From positions 48,049,156-48,113,155 of the forward strand of contig NC_062224.1 of NCBI RefSeq assembly GCF_902686445.1: a stretch of 64,000 nt of DNA, written 5' to 3'. Every line of letters starts with the position of its first letter. Positions within the stretch are counted from its first letter, which is position 1. Position numbers and translations under genes: made by a program. This document shows, one piece after another, positions 14,601 through 29,600 of the stretch. The stretch comes from Sciurus carolinensis (taxonomy: Eukaryota > Chordata > Mammalia > Rodentia > Sciuridae). Below the pieces are notes generated by a model. The model had not been told where the DNA came from, made no database searches, and worked only from the letters and a program-made list of their open reading frames with translations.

Positions 14601-17600
14601 AAAGACGGAATAGTTCAAATTGTTTTCAGAAAGGCCTTCAACATCCCATCTTTATACTGCTTTTATTAGCCCTTCCCCCAAGACACAAATGCCTTTCCAA
14701 ACCATGTTATAGCTTATTCAGACATTTGAATATGTACCTCAATCTACCTGTGTTAACTGGAAACTAATAACTGAGTTTAATAATTAATAAAGTGCTATTC
14801 TGAATAGTCTCCATTTTACCATTAAAATACTAATAAACGTAGAAGTTTTATTTTATATTTAAGGGTATATTCTCTTATACCTTCATCTTTATTCATAGTG
14901 CTCTAAAACATCTACCATAATACCAACCATCTTATACAATAATGTTCTACTCTATCAAAAAGAGCTCTATCAGGAGAGGAATTTTGTTCTGTGTATCTCA
15001 CAGCTTTAGAGTAAAATGGGACTTGGCCTGAAAACAGCATCAACATATATTTGTGGAAAAGATCTCCAACTGCAATACAAGAAAACATGCACATTCTCTT
15101 CGCTTCTAGGTCAATCTTTTGAATTGGCCTCAAAATTGATCAAGCTGGGTCTCCAAGAATAAAGGAATTATTGTTTATTCGATGCTATCTTCACTTTATT
15201 AGGCTTATTTTAAATACTCATAAAATACTCAGCTCCTTTTTTTCATTAACGAAGGAAACGTAGTAAGAATTCCTTAATTACTTATGTTATTCACACAAAT
15301 CTAATTTTAATTAACTGAAATCTTTTAAGATAGAATCTAATTTGTTAGGATGTAAGGCTAATATACTCAATACAGTGTCTAAAAAGAATAAATGTAGTAC
15401 CTTGTAATAAAGTTATCTCAACTGGCTCTTTTGTACTTAAAGAGTATCAGCCTCGGGGCTGAGGTTGTGGCCCAGTGGCTGGAGCGCTTGCCTGGCACTG
15501 TGAGGCACTGGGTTCAATCCTCAACACCACATAAAATAAAGATATTGTGTCTGTCTACAACTAAAAAATATTTTTTTTAAAATCAGTCTCTACTCTCATT
15601 TTTTCAATGTGAACTTCCCTAAGCATTTAAGAAATTGTGGCTACCTTAAAGATTCTTTGTCAAAGGAATGGCATATAGTTTAAGCTCCCGTACTTTGACG
15701 GTTTGTCTATGGTCTTTTTAAGAATATCTAGATCTCTACCTTAAGCTATTTTAAACTTCAGTTACTTTCCTGACACTTCTATAACCCACAGAACTTGAAT
15801 CAATTCTTTAATTGAATCATAAATAAGTAGGATACCCTTTTGTTTTTAAACTGTCTGCCAAAAGAGATAAAGCAACTTTCCTTCTCCTTATTCTTATAAT
15901 TATGAATTGATTTGTATTTCCATTTTTCCCCCAAAGGGGGAGTAACTTAACCAAAATTAAGAGAGAAATGTTTTATCATGCAACTCTTCTAACCCGTCCT
16001 TCCAAGTCACCTAGAGAACATATACTGAAGTAAAATTTTCTGGAATGGCAAACAACTCTTTTTTTGATATACACTTAGGATTTTAAAAGATACTGATAAT
16101 AACATTTCTAATCAATTTCCTATGATGTTTGATGGCTGCTGTAACACTAGACAGGACATATGAACACATACAGCTCAAACTACAAATAATACAGATATAC
16201 TTGGGCTCCAACTCAGGAATAATGAACCTGGGAAGACCTACACATATGAACAACTTGTAAATGCTCTACAGTCTGTGAATAAATTTGATGGCAGCATCTG
16301 ATGGCTCTACTACATCAAAGGCAATCTTTTGCCATTTTGTAATGGTGGTATAGTCAACATGGAGTAGTTTATATAACAGTACACAAGTATAAGAAAAAAA
16401 AACAACATGGTTCTAAGATGGCAATACCTGCTAAAAATATTACTGTGACTTTCATTTTATTTTACTTTCAATTATAAACTGCAAATATTTTAATCACATA
16501 TCCTTCTAAAACTTCTATGCAGTACATGAATGTTGCTGTTTTGTAGAAGTTTTTTTACAACTTGCTTTTTATTCAACTAAGAGAATTTTCACCCTACTAG
16601 TACAAAAGTATGTTTTTCCATTTTTAACAGACTTTGTTAAACTGACCTCAACACTAGCACTACTGACTTACACACTCACCAACCACATTACTCCAATCGT
16701 TGTCAACCATTGTCAACCAATCTAAAAATTTAAAAATGACCTCACATCTTAAACTTAATGCTCAGTATGTATTTGCATTTTTAGTCTGATAAAACAGACA
16801 TAACATTTACCATTTTAATCATTTAAGTGTATGATGCAGCAGCATTACATTCACATCTCTGTGCAACTGTCCCAACCTCTAAATCTCTAAAATTTTTCAA
16901 CTTGCAAACTACTCAAACAACAACTCATCAAACACTCCCACCAACCCCTGGAAACCACAATTCTATTTATGAACTTGCCCATTCCAGGCACCACATATAT
17001 GTGAAATCATCCAATAAATGAAGTCTCTTACATGTCTTACTTCATTTAATATAATGTTCTCATGGTTCATCCTCATTCTACAGCATGTTAGAATTTTCAT
17101 TCCTTTCAAAGATTGAAAATACTGCACAGTATGGAAATATGCATCACATATTAATTAGTCTTTAATCTGTTAATGAATACCTATTATTTTTTCAAGTTTG
17201 TGTACAATGAATAACTGCTAGGAACAACAGAAAAAATTTGAGTCCTTGGCTTTCAATATACAGGAGAATTGCTGGACATTGCAGATAAATCTATGTTTAA
17301 CTTTTTAAGGAACTAACTAATCCACAGTAGCTATATCATTTTACAATCCTACCAGCAAAGTGTCAGGATTTCAATTTCTTCACATCCTCAAAAACATGTT
17401 ATTTCTTTTCTTCTTCTTTTTAAAGTCACAAGTCATCCTAATGAGTGTGAAATGTGTGGTTTAGATTTGTATTTCCCTAGTGAATAATGAACTGATGTTG
17501 AGCATCTTTACATGTGCTTACTAGCTCATCAAAAATCTCTTCTCTGAAGAAATGTATTCCAGCCCCTTGTCCATTTTTGAACTGAATTGTTTTGTTATTG

Positions 17601-20600
17601 CTAAATTAGATATTCTCAATATCAATTCCTTACCACATATGGAATTTATAAATATTCTAATTCTGTAGGTCTCTTGGTAGTTTCCTTTGATGCATAAAAG
17701 ATTTTAACACTAATGAAGTCCAATATCTATTTTTTCTTTCATTGCCTGAGCTTTTGGTGTCACTGACAACTCCAACATTAAAGATTTCCCTGTTTTTCTT
17801 TTAAAAGTCATAATTTTAGCTACTGAAATGTGATCTTTCATTCATTTTTTAAAATTAATTTTGTATATGGTTCTAAAGTAAGGTTGTCCACTTAAAGTTC
17901 CTCTTTTCTAATAGCTGGTTAATGTTCTTTTGCAAGGTTTATCTATTCAACCATTTTTTTCACATTGCTTTGCATGGATTCTTAATGTATCTATCTCATC
18001 TGCTATGTATGTTGTAAATATTTTCTCCTAACATTTTTCAATCGATTATAATATTTGTCACAGAAATTTTTAAAAATCTCCTATGGTCAATTTATCGACT
18101 TTTTATTTTTGGTACCGGGGACTGCACTCGTGGGTACTTTACCATATCCCCAGCCCTTTGTGTTTATTTTGAGACAGGGTCTTGCCAAGTTGCTTAGGAA
18201 CTCATTAAGTTGCTGAGGCTTGTCTTGAACTTGGAATTCTCCTGTCTCAGCTTCCAAGTTGCTGCAATTACTAAAAACATGCACCGTCACACCCAGCTAA
18301 ATTTATCAACTTCTGAAAAGGTAAAAATGCACTCTGGGTCTTAGTTTAAAAGGTCACCCTTATTCCTAAGTTATTAACAATATTTCCTAATATTCTTTTT
18401 GTCACAGTTGATTCTCCTGCTCCACTGTTCAAAAATGCCATTTTTATTGACTAAAATTACACTTATTTATTAAGACAAAATTCCTCCATTTATGTATTGT
18501 TATTCAACAAACATTTGAGTAACTATGGCCAACTTAATTTTTCACCAATATTTAGTTACTCTAATAACTTTTAAAAACAAAGCAATTGACAGCTGAAGCT
18601 GGTCCACCTGAGAAGTAAATAACCTTTTATGTCAGCTCTAAGACTACTGCTGCCTTAATGCATTACTGAAGTCTTAGGGTTTATTCACATTTTAGTTAGT
18701 CTACAGATACCATAAAAACACAAAGGGGAATTTTATTCCAAATGAATGACACCTTATCTGAATACATGACTAATTTCTCTTCCCTCTCCCACTGAGAAAC
18801 AAGCATGTTAACGATCTGATTATTCAGATATGCTAATTCTGAAAGCTTGACTGAGGACAGAGACTGCTTTTGTGACTACTTTCTTTACAAACTTATCTCT
18901 TAATAAATTATAATTCTAAATTACTAAACTTTTCTGACATTGGCATTTGGCCATAGTGAAGAAAAAGAACCCACATCCCCTTTTTGCCATTTCACTAATC
19001 TAGAAGGTTCCATGGAGTTAAAGCCCGTTTAGAGAAGGGTTACTGAGGTACCAACTTATAAAAATCAGTTTCATATTTTTAAGTATAGTTAACAGTGACT
19101 TTGCTGTATGATCATCCAATAAAATGTCTCACCAAGAACTGCTCAAATGTCATCTAGATAGATACAGACATAAATGGGGGCACCTGTCCTTTTGTTTCGC
19201 CTTAAGACCAGGATTGTTTTCTAAGTGTTTCACAGCTTCTACCCCTCAAGCAAGCACAAACTTTGAGCTTATCTTGGGTTCATTCGCCAAATGACAGAAT
19301 GATATTAAACAGAACTAAATCTATTGCTAGGATTCTTTAATTAGATACACAATGCACACTTACTCCAAATACATTTTTTTTAACCTATACCAATACAGGT
19401 GTTCCTCCAACCCCACAATACTTTCATTAACAGTTTTATAGGTGTTTATCCATCTGCAACAAGTATTTACACAGTAGTGCTTATTAGTTGTCAAGAAGCA
19501 AATAAGAAAAGATCAGGCTCTTGTATTATATTTAATACAGCAAACTACAAGTAACATCCTTAGATACTAATACTTAGTCATATTATTATCACTTACCAAC
19601 AACAACCTTATTTGAACCATCAACTGCAGAGGAAATTATTCAATTGTGTGATTTTTGGGGGGGGGGGGTTCCTACAGTGCTGGAGATTGAACCCATAGTT
19701 TCACTCATGTTAGGCAACTGTTCCACCACTGAGCTAAACCCCCAATCCTAAATTATGTTTAAGGAAAATCATGATGTTGACAAAGAGTCAACAGGAAGTT
19801 TAATTTAAATAACATGGATTCTCAATTAAGAAACAAATACATTTAAAATTAACAGACACTTCACAAATGTAAACTAACTGAAGGATAATCTAAAAAGATC
19901 AAAACTATCATAATAAATTTAAGAAAGTTAACATTGTCTTCAACTAATATGCAGGGAAAAACACTGGGTAACTTCAAAGGTAAGTGTGTTTCTTCCTATA
20001 AACTTAAAATTACTAGAAATTTTGATCACGTTAGCTTATCAGGGATGGTGCTAAAAGCACGGAGGAAGAGGGTAGAAGGTGACAAAGTACAAAATGCACT
20101 AAAACAAAGTCAAAACCTAAAAAAGGATATTTCATTGAAAAAACTAAATTTAAAAGTGCTATTTTAGAAAAAAGCACAAAGCATTTGGGAAACTGGGAGA
20201 AGTTAAGTGACACAAAAATTAGAATGACATCAGAGCTGGGTCCTGAAGAAACAGTATTGAGTTCAACATGTTATGAATGGAAAAAAAAATGATGTGTGTG
20301 TACCCAATTTGGCAACATTCAAAACATGAATGAACATGCTCTAAGAAATACAAAAGTTCACAACAGACAAATGAATCCAAGAGTGCAATGGTTAGAGATC
20401 AAGATAGTAAGAGACTGCAACCAAAGTGGTTCAGTACTAGCTATAATCTTAGTAAGATAACTTTTAGCTAAGAGGAAATAATTAGAAAGTTTAAAGCAAG
20501 GAAATGGCATAATCCAATCTAAATTTTGTAACAATGCCACTTGAAGGACAGACTGAGACAAAAACAAAGTAGTAAGAAAATCATTCAACCTGAGTTTCAA

Positions 20601-23600
20601 AAATGCTGGAGGGAATTAACAGCAGACAGGACATACCCAATGAGATAAATAGATAATCCAAGATACGTGAAAGGATAAGTAGAACTATTAAGTGAGAAAG
20701 GTGAAGAACAAGGAAAGTTTGTGGGAAAGTGCTGTCAAGTATTAAGAAACTAAAAATAAATTGTGGGAAGAGGGAGAAATTTTTGAACACTGTATCTAAG
20801 GAAATACAACAAATACTAAGATCTTATAGAAAGGAGTAGCTAAATTAGTGTGAAGTGGAACTAAAGGTTTGGGTGTCAAGAAAGTCATGAAGAAAAAGAG
20901 GACATCTTAAGCAAGAAAAAGGACAAAACAGGAAAAAAGGTGACTGATACTAATATAAGAAGTGGGAAGTGAAAATAATTAGGAAATTGAAGGAGAGTAT
21001 CACAGAAGCCAAAGAGAAAAATTCAAAAAAGAGAAGAACTAAACAGTGTTAAATATGCAAACGTGAAATGAGATAAGGACTTCTCCAAGGTCATTAGATT
21101 TTGTTTTGATACAGTGTCTTGCTATGTTTAGCCCAGGCTAGTCTTGAACACCTGAGCTGAAGTGACCCTCTCACTAGTCTCCCCAGTAACTGGGAGATGC
21201 CACTGAACTCAGTTTGTTTTTTGTTTTGTTTTGTTTTTAAACGAAACAAATTTTTCTGTGACCAAATAAAGTTATAGTAACTAAAAAACTAAAACATTCT
21301 TCAGAAATTAATGCATTAATTCAGATTTCCTCTCAAGAATTTTCTTTGCAAATTTATTCAACAACAGGGTAAATCTGATGTGTATGTAGGGAATTTGGTG
21401 CAAACCATCTTTAAGGAGTTTTATAGTATTTGGAACAAGCACTGATCTGTTTGATGTATTTTTCAACTGTATGATAAAAGTATATGATTTAGTATATCTA
21501 ACAAAACTGCCACAGTAACAAGGGACATTCAAATAATATGCACGAAAGAGGAGGGAAAACAAGATGTAATAGAAACCCTTCATCAACAAATTAAGTCAAC
21601 ATGAAGGAATGGATCAAGCAATAGATTTGGCTTAAAGAAACATCATCTCAACCTAAATCCACCAAGCATGGAAAAGTTCCTCAACACTTAAACAGTATGC
21701 TATTGGGTCTACTCACAATTTGTTTCTTCACTGCCTTTTAATTTCCTTAGATTCTTAAAACATATACTATGAAGTTCAAGTTTGGAATTGTGAAAGGTCT
21801 AAAAACACATCACACTGCTTCTTCTGTAGTGTGTCATCTCCCAAGCAGCTGTCATCAATTTTGCAGACTTTTTTGAACATGCTAATCTTATGAACACTGA
21901 GTCTTATAAACACAACTTGGGTTACAATGTTTACTTCTACTCTTCAAACTTAAGAAGTGTTAATATCTGAATCAGAGCTTATTTTGTGGCCCTCACAACT
22001 CAAGTTTTCTAATTGACATATTGAAACCAGTAATTGCATGTTATAGAGAAATGCTTCAAAAATGTTTCTATTCACAAATTTTTAATTAAGAAAAATTCAT
22101 ACAATTTCTAAACTATACGAACAAGAATATAAAAATTTAAAATATCAAGTATAAAGGGATAGTCATTTGACTTTGATAAGTTGTTTAAACCATTGCTAAA
22201 CATTACAAATTAAGGACTTGACCTCAAAAGCAAAAAAAAAAAAAAAAAAAACAGTTTTGAGTCTGGATATTATAAAAGAAAAGGCTAAATATGACTAACT
22301 CTAGACCTAAATCTATGCAGTAACATTATAAAAGACTTAAAGAATTTATAATTGAGTCTTATTTAAGCCAAAGGAAATAATGTAAATACCAGAAACTAGA
22401 GTTTAACGTGCAGCATCTAGTAATAATGGCATACCTTTTCTTTCTGTTTTCTGTGCAGGGACAGAAGATGTGGGTGTAGGCAGTTTTGATAAAGTAGATG
22501 CTCCATTAGCATCAAATGATTTCTTTGGCTGGTGATCAGACTGTAGCGAAAATGGACTAGAAGGAACAGTGCTTGGGGTAGCAGTTGGATGAACCACTGG
22601 TTTGATGGGGTGCTGTACTGGCGTAGAACTACTGTGAGTCTCTGCTCTTGGCAGTCTGTAGTCTCTGTCATTGTGTCTGCTTGTCTGAGACAAAATATTC
22701 TGTGGGAGCAAACTACTGGCATCACTGGAATGCTTGTCTTCCACTTTAGTTCACAGTTCGAAAAAAGATGTTGGAATGACAGAAGGGGGAAGAAAAAAGA
22801 TTACGTTAGAATCCTGTCTTTAACACCAGCTAATTTAGCAACATACTTGTACTTTATCTTTGTATAAAACTGCAAGCCCAGTTAAGTGTCTGCAGTTTTA
22901 CCACTGTCATGTAAATATTCAAATACTGGAAGAGGAGTTTAACCTGACTATAAATATGAATCTATACTCAGATTTCAAGTGGGCTAATTTCTTAGGATTC
23001 CTAGAGTCACACTGTAGTTCAAACAAAACACTTGAAAAAAAAAATACATGGAGTTATAACATTTTACTCAAATAAAAAAAATTCTAATGTTTTAAAAAGT
23101 AAATAAATGTTCCATTCTTTTAAAATACGGATCATAGATTCTAATAAGTGACTGAATTATCCACAGTGATCCAACCTCAAAGAAATATTAGATTATTATT
23201 AGCTTGATTTTTTTTTAAATACTAAAGTAGTGGGCTCTAAAGTAATTTATGCAAGGGCTTAAATGCCATCACTTTCAAGATGTTTGAACTTATCATGATA
23301 TGTGCATTAAGTAAACCAATATTTTTAATAATGCTGACAATAAAAATGATACATGCTCTCTGAAAACAAGTCCTGTATCTGAAGTATGAACAAAATCTAC
23401 TTAACAAAGTAAAAACAGATCTTTCAATGTAAAGGCACTGTAAACACAAAAGTGAAGTACTAATTTTAACTATCAACAATTTAAATCTAGCACTATGCTT
23501 CCACAAAACACCACAAAGGAAAGAGAATTTCAAAAATCACATTAACCACATTTATTACTAATTGAAAAATCTCTAACCTAAACAATATACCAATCTACAT

Positions 23601-26600
23601 AACCAAAAAATTAAAGCAACCTAGAAGTACAAACCCTAAGATTCAAACATATGACAGGTAATAACAATTTTAACCAAGGATGTCCTCTCCATTGAATACC
23701 GTATATTTCCAAATTCATGTTCCTAATTCTAAAGACTCCAACAGCAAAGAAGTGCTCTCAAACTAAAAGTCACTTTAAAGTTATCAGCTATATCCCAACA
23801 AAAAAATTTCAATCATATCAAAACACAAGGTCTTTTGACAATGAGTATATAAAACTCAGGGTCAAAAGTTACATGATATACTATGCTACCTTAGAAAACT
23901 GAACAAAAAATAGACTGGCTACCATCAAAATAAATGTACTCAGATGAAAACTAATGATGATATTTCAAATTAAAAGAAAAAAGGACAGCAGCACTATAGG
24001 AACTGAGAAAATATAGGTGCAAAAGCTTTGTATTACAACTCTAGAGAGAACACTATTAGATGATTATTTGCACATAACCCCTCCCTAGGACATTTTTGCA
24101 TTGTCATGACTGGAAGGGAGGTATGCAACTGGCACCTGATAGGTATGATGCTCAACAATCTACAACACAGGACCAGCCATACACAACAAAGGAACACCTG
24201 ATCCAAAATATCACTAGTGCTATGACAAAGCCCAATTAAAGTTTCTTTAAACTTAAAGTGAACACCCCAGACAGATTAGAAAAAGATCCAGTAACAGTTA
24301 ATATAAAATTAAAAATTTTAGCCAAGTAATTCTTAATATCAAGTTGTGAAGAACATGTGAAAATCTTTCCAATCCTACCCTTCTCATTTATTTTATCAAT
24401 CATTAGAAAGAAACTTTAAGCCTTACTTTACCTGAACACTAATATGCTGGACCCAAGAAAACTGCAAACGTGTTTTGGAAGGCAACATTATACAGTATTA
24501 ACTGGTTTTTATACTACCACTTTTATAGCTCAGCTGACCCATTAAAAACAAAGTGTGAAACAAAACTACATTTGAACACAGCCACTGTCCCACTACCCAT
24601 CATTTGCATATCTAGGAATTCAGCTTCAGGTAAGAGGGGGCAAATATAGAAACAATCTTGTTTACAGCGGAAAAAGGTTAAAACCTACCCAAGAATACTC
24701 AATATTCTTGAATGGGAGTTATTTATAAAGGTACATCCAAACACTGGAATATAAGGTAGGCAATAAAACAAATGTAGAATTATAAACTGACATGGAAATA
24801 AAGCTCTAAAATAGTATTAAACAAAGAACAGATGAAAACAAGTAATAGATAATCTCATTTTGGGCGTAAAATACACACATGCAATTTCTACATACATTTA
24901 TGTATGTTCGCAGAAAGTCTAAGTTTCAAAATCATCCCAGGTCACAGGATTTAAAAACTTGACCTCGCTTCCAATTTCTTAATAAACATGCCTTAATTTT
25001 TGATATTACGAATAAAAAAATTTAAAATTGAACACTGAAAGAAAAAAGCTATGTACATGTTATGACTGCACACACACACACACACACACACACAAATTGC
25101 CACTCCCATCAATTTTCCTAAATCAGATCTTTAATTCTCCCCCCCTTTACTTACTCTCTAACCCCAGGGAAGAATGACTTAAATGAGAAGCTATTTTGAA
25201 GAGAACATACCAGGTATAAGAAGCTCTGATGTTTTTCCTCTTTGGGAAATCTCGGGAACATCACCAGCCTAAGTGGAGACAACTGGTCCAATTCAATGCT
25301 GCCTAACCCCAGGACCTACACTTAGCATGAACACAACACTGCATCCCTCAACCTGTATTTTTCTTTACTGTAGGTTATTTCTATACTCATCTGTCATACT
25401 TCCTCTATGGTTCCCCTTTCTCTCCTTGCTCAGGGGGCCCCTAAGATGGGTGTTATTTATTTACTTCAACAACTTTGTTTCATTTTTAATTGTTTGCCCA
25501 AAGTCACAGTTACTTAAGAAGTAAGATGTGACTAGAACCCAAGTCTTCTCAAAACACAATATACTTTTTTTCCTACTTTCAGTATTTGATATCACTGCTT
25601 TCTGTAATAAATTTACAAAGACTGCAGCACTCCAGTCATGAAAATTCAAGTTACTGGTTCATCTTAAATAAATTTTCCCCTCAAAAATTCAATATCCCTT
25701 GGTGAGACCAAATACACCCCCTACTTTTGAGTTTTGAGTTACAAAAAGAGTATTCAAATTCTTAAAACTAAGATTCCCAGAACACACCATCTTAAAATTT
25801 CTTCTCAGAAACCTCAACATTTGGGGAAGTCACAGGAATAAAACCTTTAGTTAAATATTAAATTCAAAGAATGCATTAAAAACAAATGGCGATACCAAAA
25901 AACTGTCCCACTTGAACGAAATTTGGCCTCAAAAGAACACTAAAAATAAGCCCATAGTTTGATTTACAAATGAAGAGCAATTTAGAACAAAATGCTCTAG
26001 AATAGTATTCTAGTAAACACTTCAATCATTTTGTGGAAACTCAGGACAGAGTTATACTACAGATCTATAACCCTTGACTTATGAAGGGGGTTACATCCCA
26101 ATAAACCAACTGAAAGTTGGAAATGTAAGTTGAAAATACACTTGATAACAAACCTGAAAATCAGATATTAACCTTACCTATCTTATACATGCTCAGTACA
26201 CTTATATTAGCCTACAGTTGGGCAAAAACCACTCAACTGTTTTATAATGTGTTGAAGTGCACATGAGATTTATTTAACACTGTACTGAAAATGAAAAACA
26301 ATGGTTGTATGGATAGGCTTCCACAGTACTGCAAAATTAAGAAATCCTAAGTTAGGGAACATTTACATGCAGAAAAATAGTTTCCCACCAAAAACATAAA
26401 AAGTTAATGGACACTTTGGTTTTGCTTTCTATATGTTGCTAGGATTCAATTATTTGAGATAAATTCAACCAAGGGGAGAGGGGTTGTTAATAGTTTGGAC
26501 ATGAGGTGTCCCCTGAAAGCTCACGTTAGACAACTCTGAAATGTTACGAGGTGAAACAATTAGATTATGAGAGCTGTAACCTAATCAATGGATCATTCCA

Positions 26601-29600
26601 TTTGATGGATTAATAATTTAAAATGACCACTGTACTGGGTGATAACTACTGGCAGGTGGAGCATGGCTAGGAGGTAGGTCCCTGGCTTTGCAATTTATAT
26701 CTTGACCCCGGTACCTCAAAAATCCCTTTTTGCTTCCTGGCTCTGAAGAGCTGAGGCACTTTCCACCACCATGCCCTTGGTCCTAAGCAATGGATTCAGC
26801 TGGTTATGGACTGAAACTGCAAAGCTGGTTATGAACTGAAACTGCAGTGCTGTGAGCCAAAATAAAAATTTCCCCCCACCTAACTTAGTCTTCATCAACT
26901 TGTCGAAAAGCTAACACAGGGGTCACCACCTGGGTTTTTTTTTTTAAATAAAAGTCAATCTAAAACATGATATCCTGATATCCTATTGTTTACCAATTTA
27001 AAGGTACTGTAGCCATTATTAGTTGTGGAAAATATATTCATGTACTATTCTACTATGGTTCTCTGACTTTATTCGCTATTCAGGAAATAAGCTGGTAGGG
27101 GTTGAGGAGAAAGAGTCAACATAAAAGAAATCATGTATATGTTCCTATTTATCTTAATTTACAAATGTAGATGACAACACATATAAACTTGTAAAGTAAA
27201 CAAACAACAGGGATGAATTACCCTGTTTCAAAGAAAAAAATTAATACTTACTTCCACTGGCAAACCCACTAGTAGCTGTTGCTTGCATCACCTCTCTTCT
27301 GTAATCCCTATCTTTGGGGAAGCTATTAACTGCCACCTTATTTGCTTCTTTTTGTCTCTGTTCTCTAAAAATAAAAAATAAACTCATAAAAATCACATTG
27401 AGGGCTTGAGTGTGCATAATAACTGTTCTAGCCAAATGCTCAACGAAACGGGAAATAAAAAAACCAAAGAATTGAATGTAGCCTAAAATTTAACTGGAGT
27501 AAAATGGGATGGAGCAAACAGAATACTCAAATGTTTCTCTGATGGCAAAATTATTCCAATTATTCATACCATCAACCCTAAAACCAAAACTCTACAAATT
27601 CAACATAAGGTCAAGAAAAGTATTAGGATATAAAAAAAAGCCTATTACAAGTTATAAGATGCATTCACGCAGATTAATAATATAAGTACTTTATTAAATA
27701 TACTGATTGCTCCCAAGGGCCCTCACAAGAGCAGACGCCCGGGTCTACTAGATTTTTTTCTTTCTTTTCTTTTTCTTTTTCTTTTTTTTTTTTTAAAGAA
27801 AAGAGAAAGTATAGAAAACAATGACAATGGACCAATCACTGAAATTAAGAAGGGGAATGACACTATAAGGAAACTAAAATTAGAATGTTAAATGATATAA
27901 GATGTTAAACTGTAGAATTAGGAATATTATTTAATTTTTATATTAAAACAAATACCTTTCAAGCCATTCTTTTGGTTTTTCCCATTGTGAAACTTCTGTT
28001 CGACAATTGTAGTAATATTTTTTCCCAGACGAGCTAATGTGCTCAGACCAGTCATCTGCAGAATCATAAGGCTTAAAAATACATTTTTTAAATTAGAAAA
28101 TGTTAATCACTTGATATGAAATATCAAGATGTCAAAGGTTTTCAAAGCATACATGAGAAGATTTACTTGTAACCTGATCAGGAATCTAATTATCTGTATA
28201 TGTATTTTAGAAGAGTTAGTCTATGAGAAAATATTCAAACATAAGAAAACCCTACAAAGGATCAAAAGTAAACATTAATAAATATTAGTTGATTAGGCAC
28301 AGGAAGAAAAATGTGAAATTAAAAACATCTTAACTTTAGAAAGCATTATTCAAAAGTTTCCCCTTTATCATAATTTTAGCTGCTAAAATCCAGTAATGGG
28401 TGCAGAACCCATTCTCAACTAACTGATGATGGCATGATATCTGCAATTCTAAACAGAAGTAATCATATACAGTACAGAGAACAGCCTGCCTTATTTATTG
28501 TTACTTAATGAAAAAAGGAACCAAAATTATAAAAATATTAAATACAAACACAATTAAAAGCTATAAACTTGGTTCACCTTCAAAATCCATGGGTCAACTA
28601 GAACCATGTCTAACGTAATACGTAAGACCAGCAGTTATCACTCATTTTCCCATGACTATTAACTAAAACCGGTCTTTGAAATATTCTCAGACATAGTTCT
28701 CTCCCAGATATTTTACAGGTAATATAAAATCAGAAAAATCTGAAAGATTCAATTTCCAGGAACTGAGCTCCAAAAATATTTAAGTGCCTAAGGCGTCAGG
28801 AAATCTGGCAAAATCTCATGTATTCTTCTAGTTGAATTTCTTTTATTTTCAGACGTCTGAGATAAAAATTAAATAATATTATACTATGATAACATATTCT
28901 CAGTTCACCAACTCACAGAACACAATTTTAAAATCTGAGGAAATAAACTCATTTACTGCCTTGCCTCCACCTAGCTATAATTTTACCAACTGGAAAACAA
29001 GCTCAGAGAAATCAGGAGTTATCCATAGGTCACAACACTGAAGGTTTAAAGAAAGCCTCAAACACTCTGATTTCCAAATTGTACCGCCACCACCCAACTA
29101 AATCAAAATCAATTCTGGAAAAACCCACATAATTTTGAGGACAACTGGAAAAAAATGTTTCAGATTCAGCTATATGTTTATACTCTCAGGTGTGTATTTC
29201 AAAATGAGGAGATACTGAACATCAACCCTGTGCCTCCAGACCTCTAAAGAAAGGCAGTAGAGAGTTAATTCTTGATCCCCAGCTTCCAGAAGTACACTAT
29301 AACCAAGTTTTAGGAAGCTAATCACAAAAGGCCGAATTCAGAAATTCTTCTCCATCACCTATATTTAAGTGATACAAAATGATCCCTTTTATAAATATTA
29401 TCAGGTAGACTTGGTTTGCTTGCCAAGTGGTTCTGTGGGGTTACTGAACTTGGTTAGAGGCAGAATGAGATTTGAGACTAGCAAGAGAATACAGTAGTAT
29501 TTTCTACACCAGCATTCTTCAAAGTCATAGTCTGCCAACTGTCCCTGTCCTAAAGGAGATAAGAGTTTGCATAAGAATATTTAAACACTGCTTCTTCGAT

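Larger units (their letters stand above)
12673..22434 (-). other. WAC intron 7
   Basis: A 9.8-kb intron. It holds a duplicated protein-like segment (14023-16296), an ID SINE (15455-15580), an old minus-strand L1 (about 16640-18085), a SINE dimer (18100-18300), an ID remnant (19650-19749), a B1-like remnant (21100-21215) and a 20-base A-run at 22232-22251. The GA-rich stretch 20150-21060 resembles old interspersed repeat but I cannot name it. No WAC exon seen. Confidence 0.85.
22744..27251 (-). other. WAC intron 6
   Basis: Contains a MER20-like fragment (about 24075-24235), a (CA)n microsatellite (25069-25094), a DNA-transposon-like segment (about 26045-26350) and an LTR-like segment (about 26495-26915). 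The rest is featureless AT-rich intron. Confidence 0.85.

Noticed and set aside
20150..21060. GA-rich stretch with several open frames on the minus strand
   Set aside because: The composition resembles old interspersed repeat; no frame shows coding features.
22403..22744. An open frame of 113 codons taken as a separate gene
   Set aside because: It is WAC exon 7 read through its donor; the apparent start is a GTG that spans the splice acceptor.
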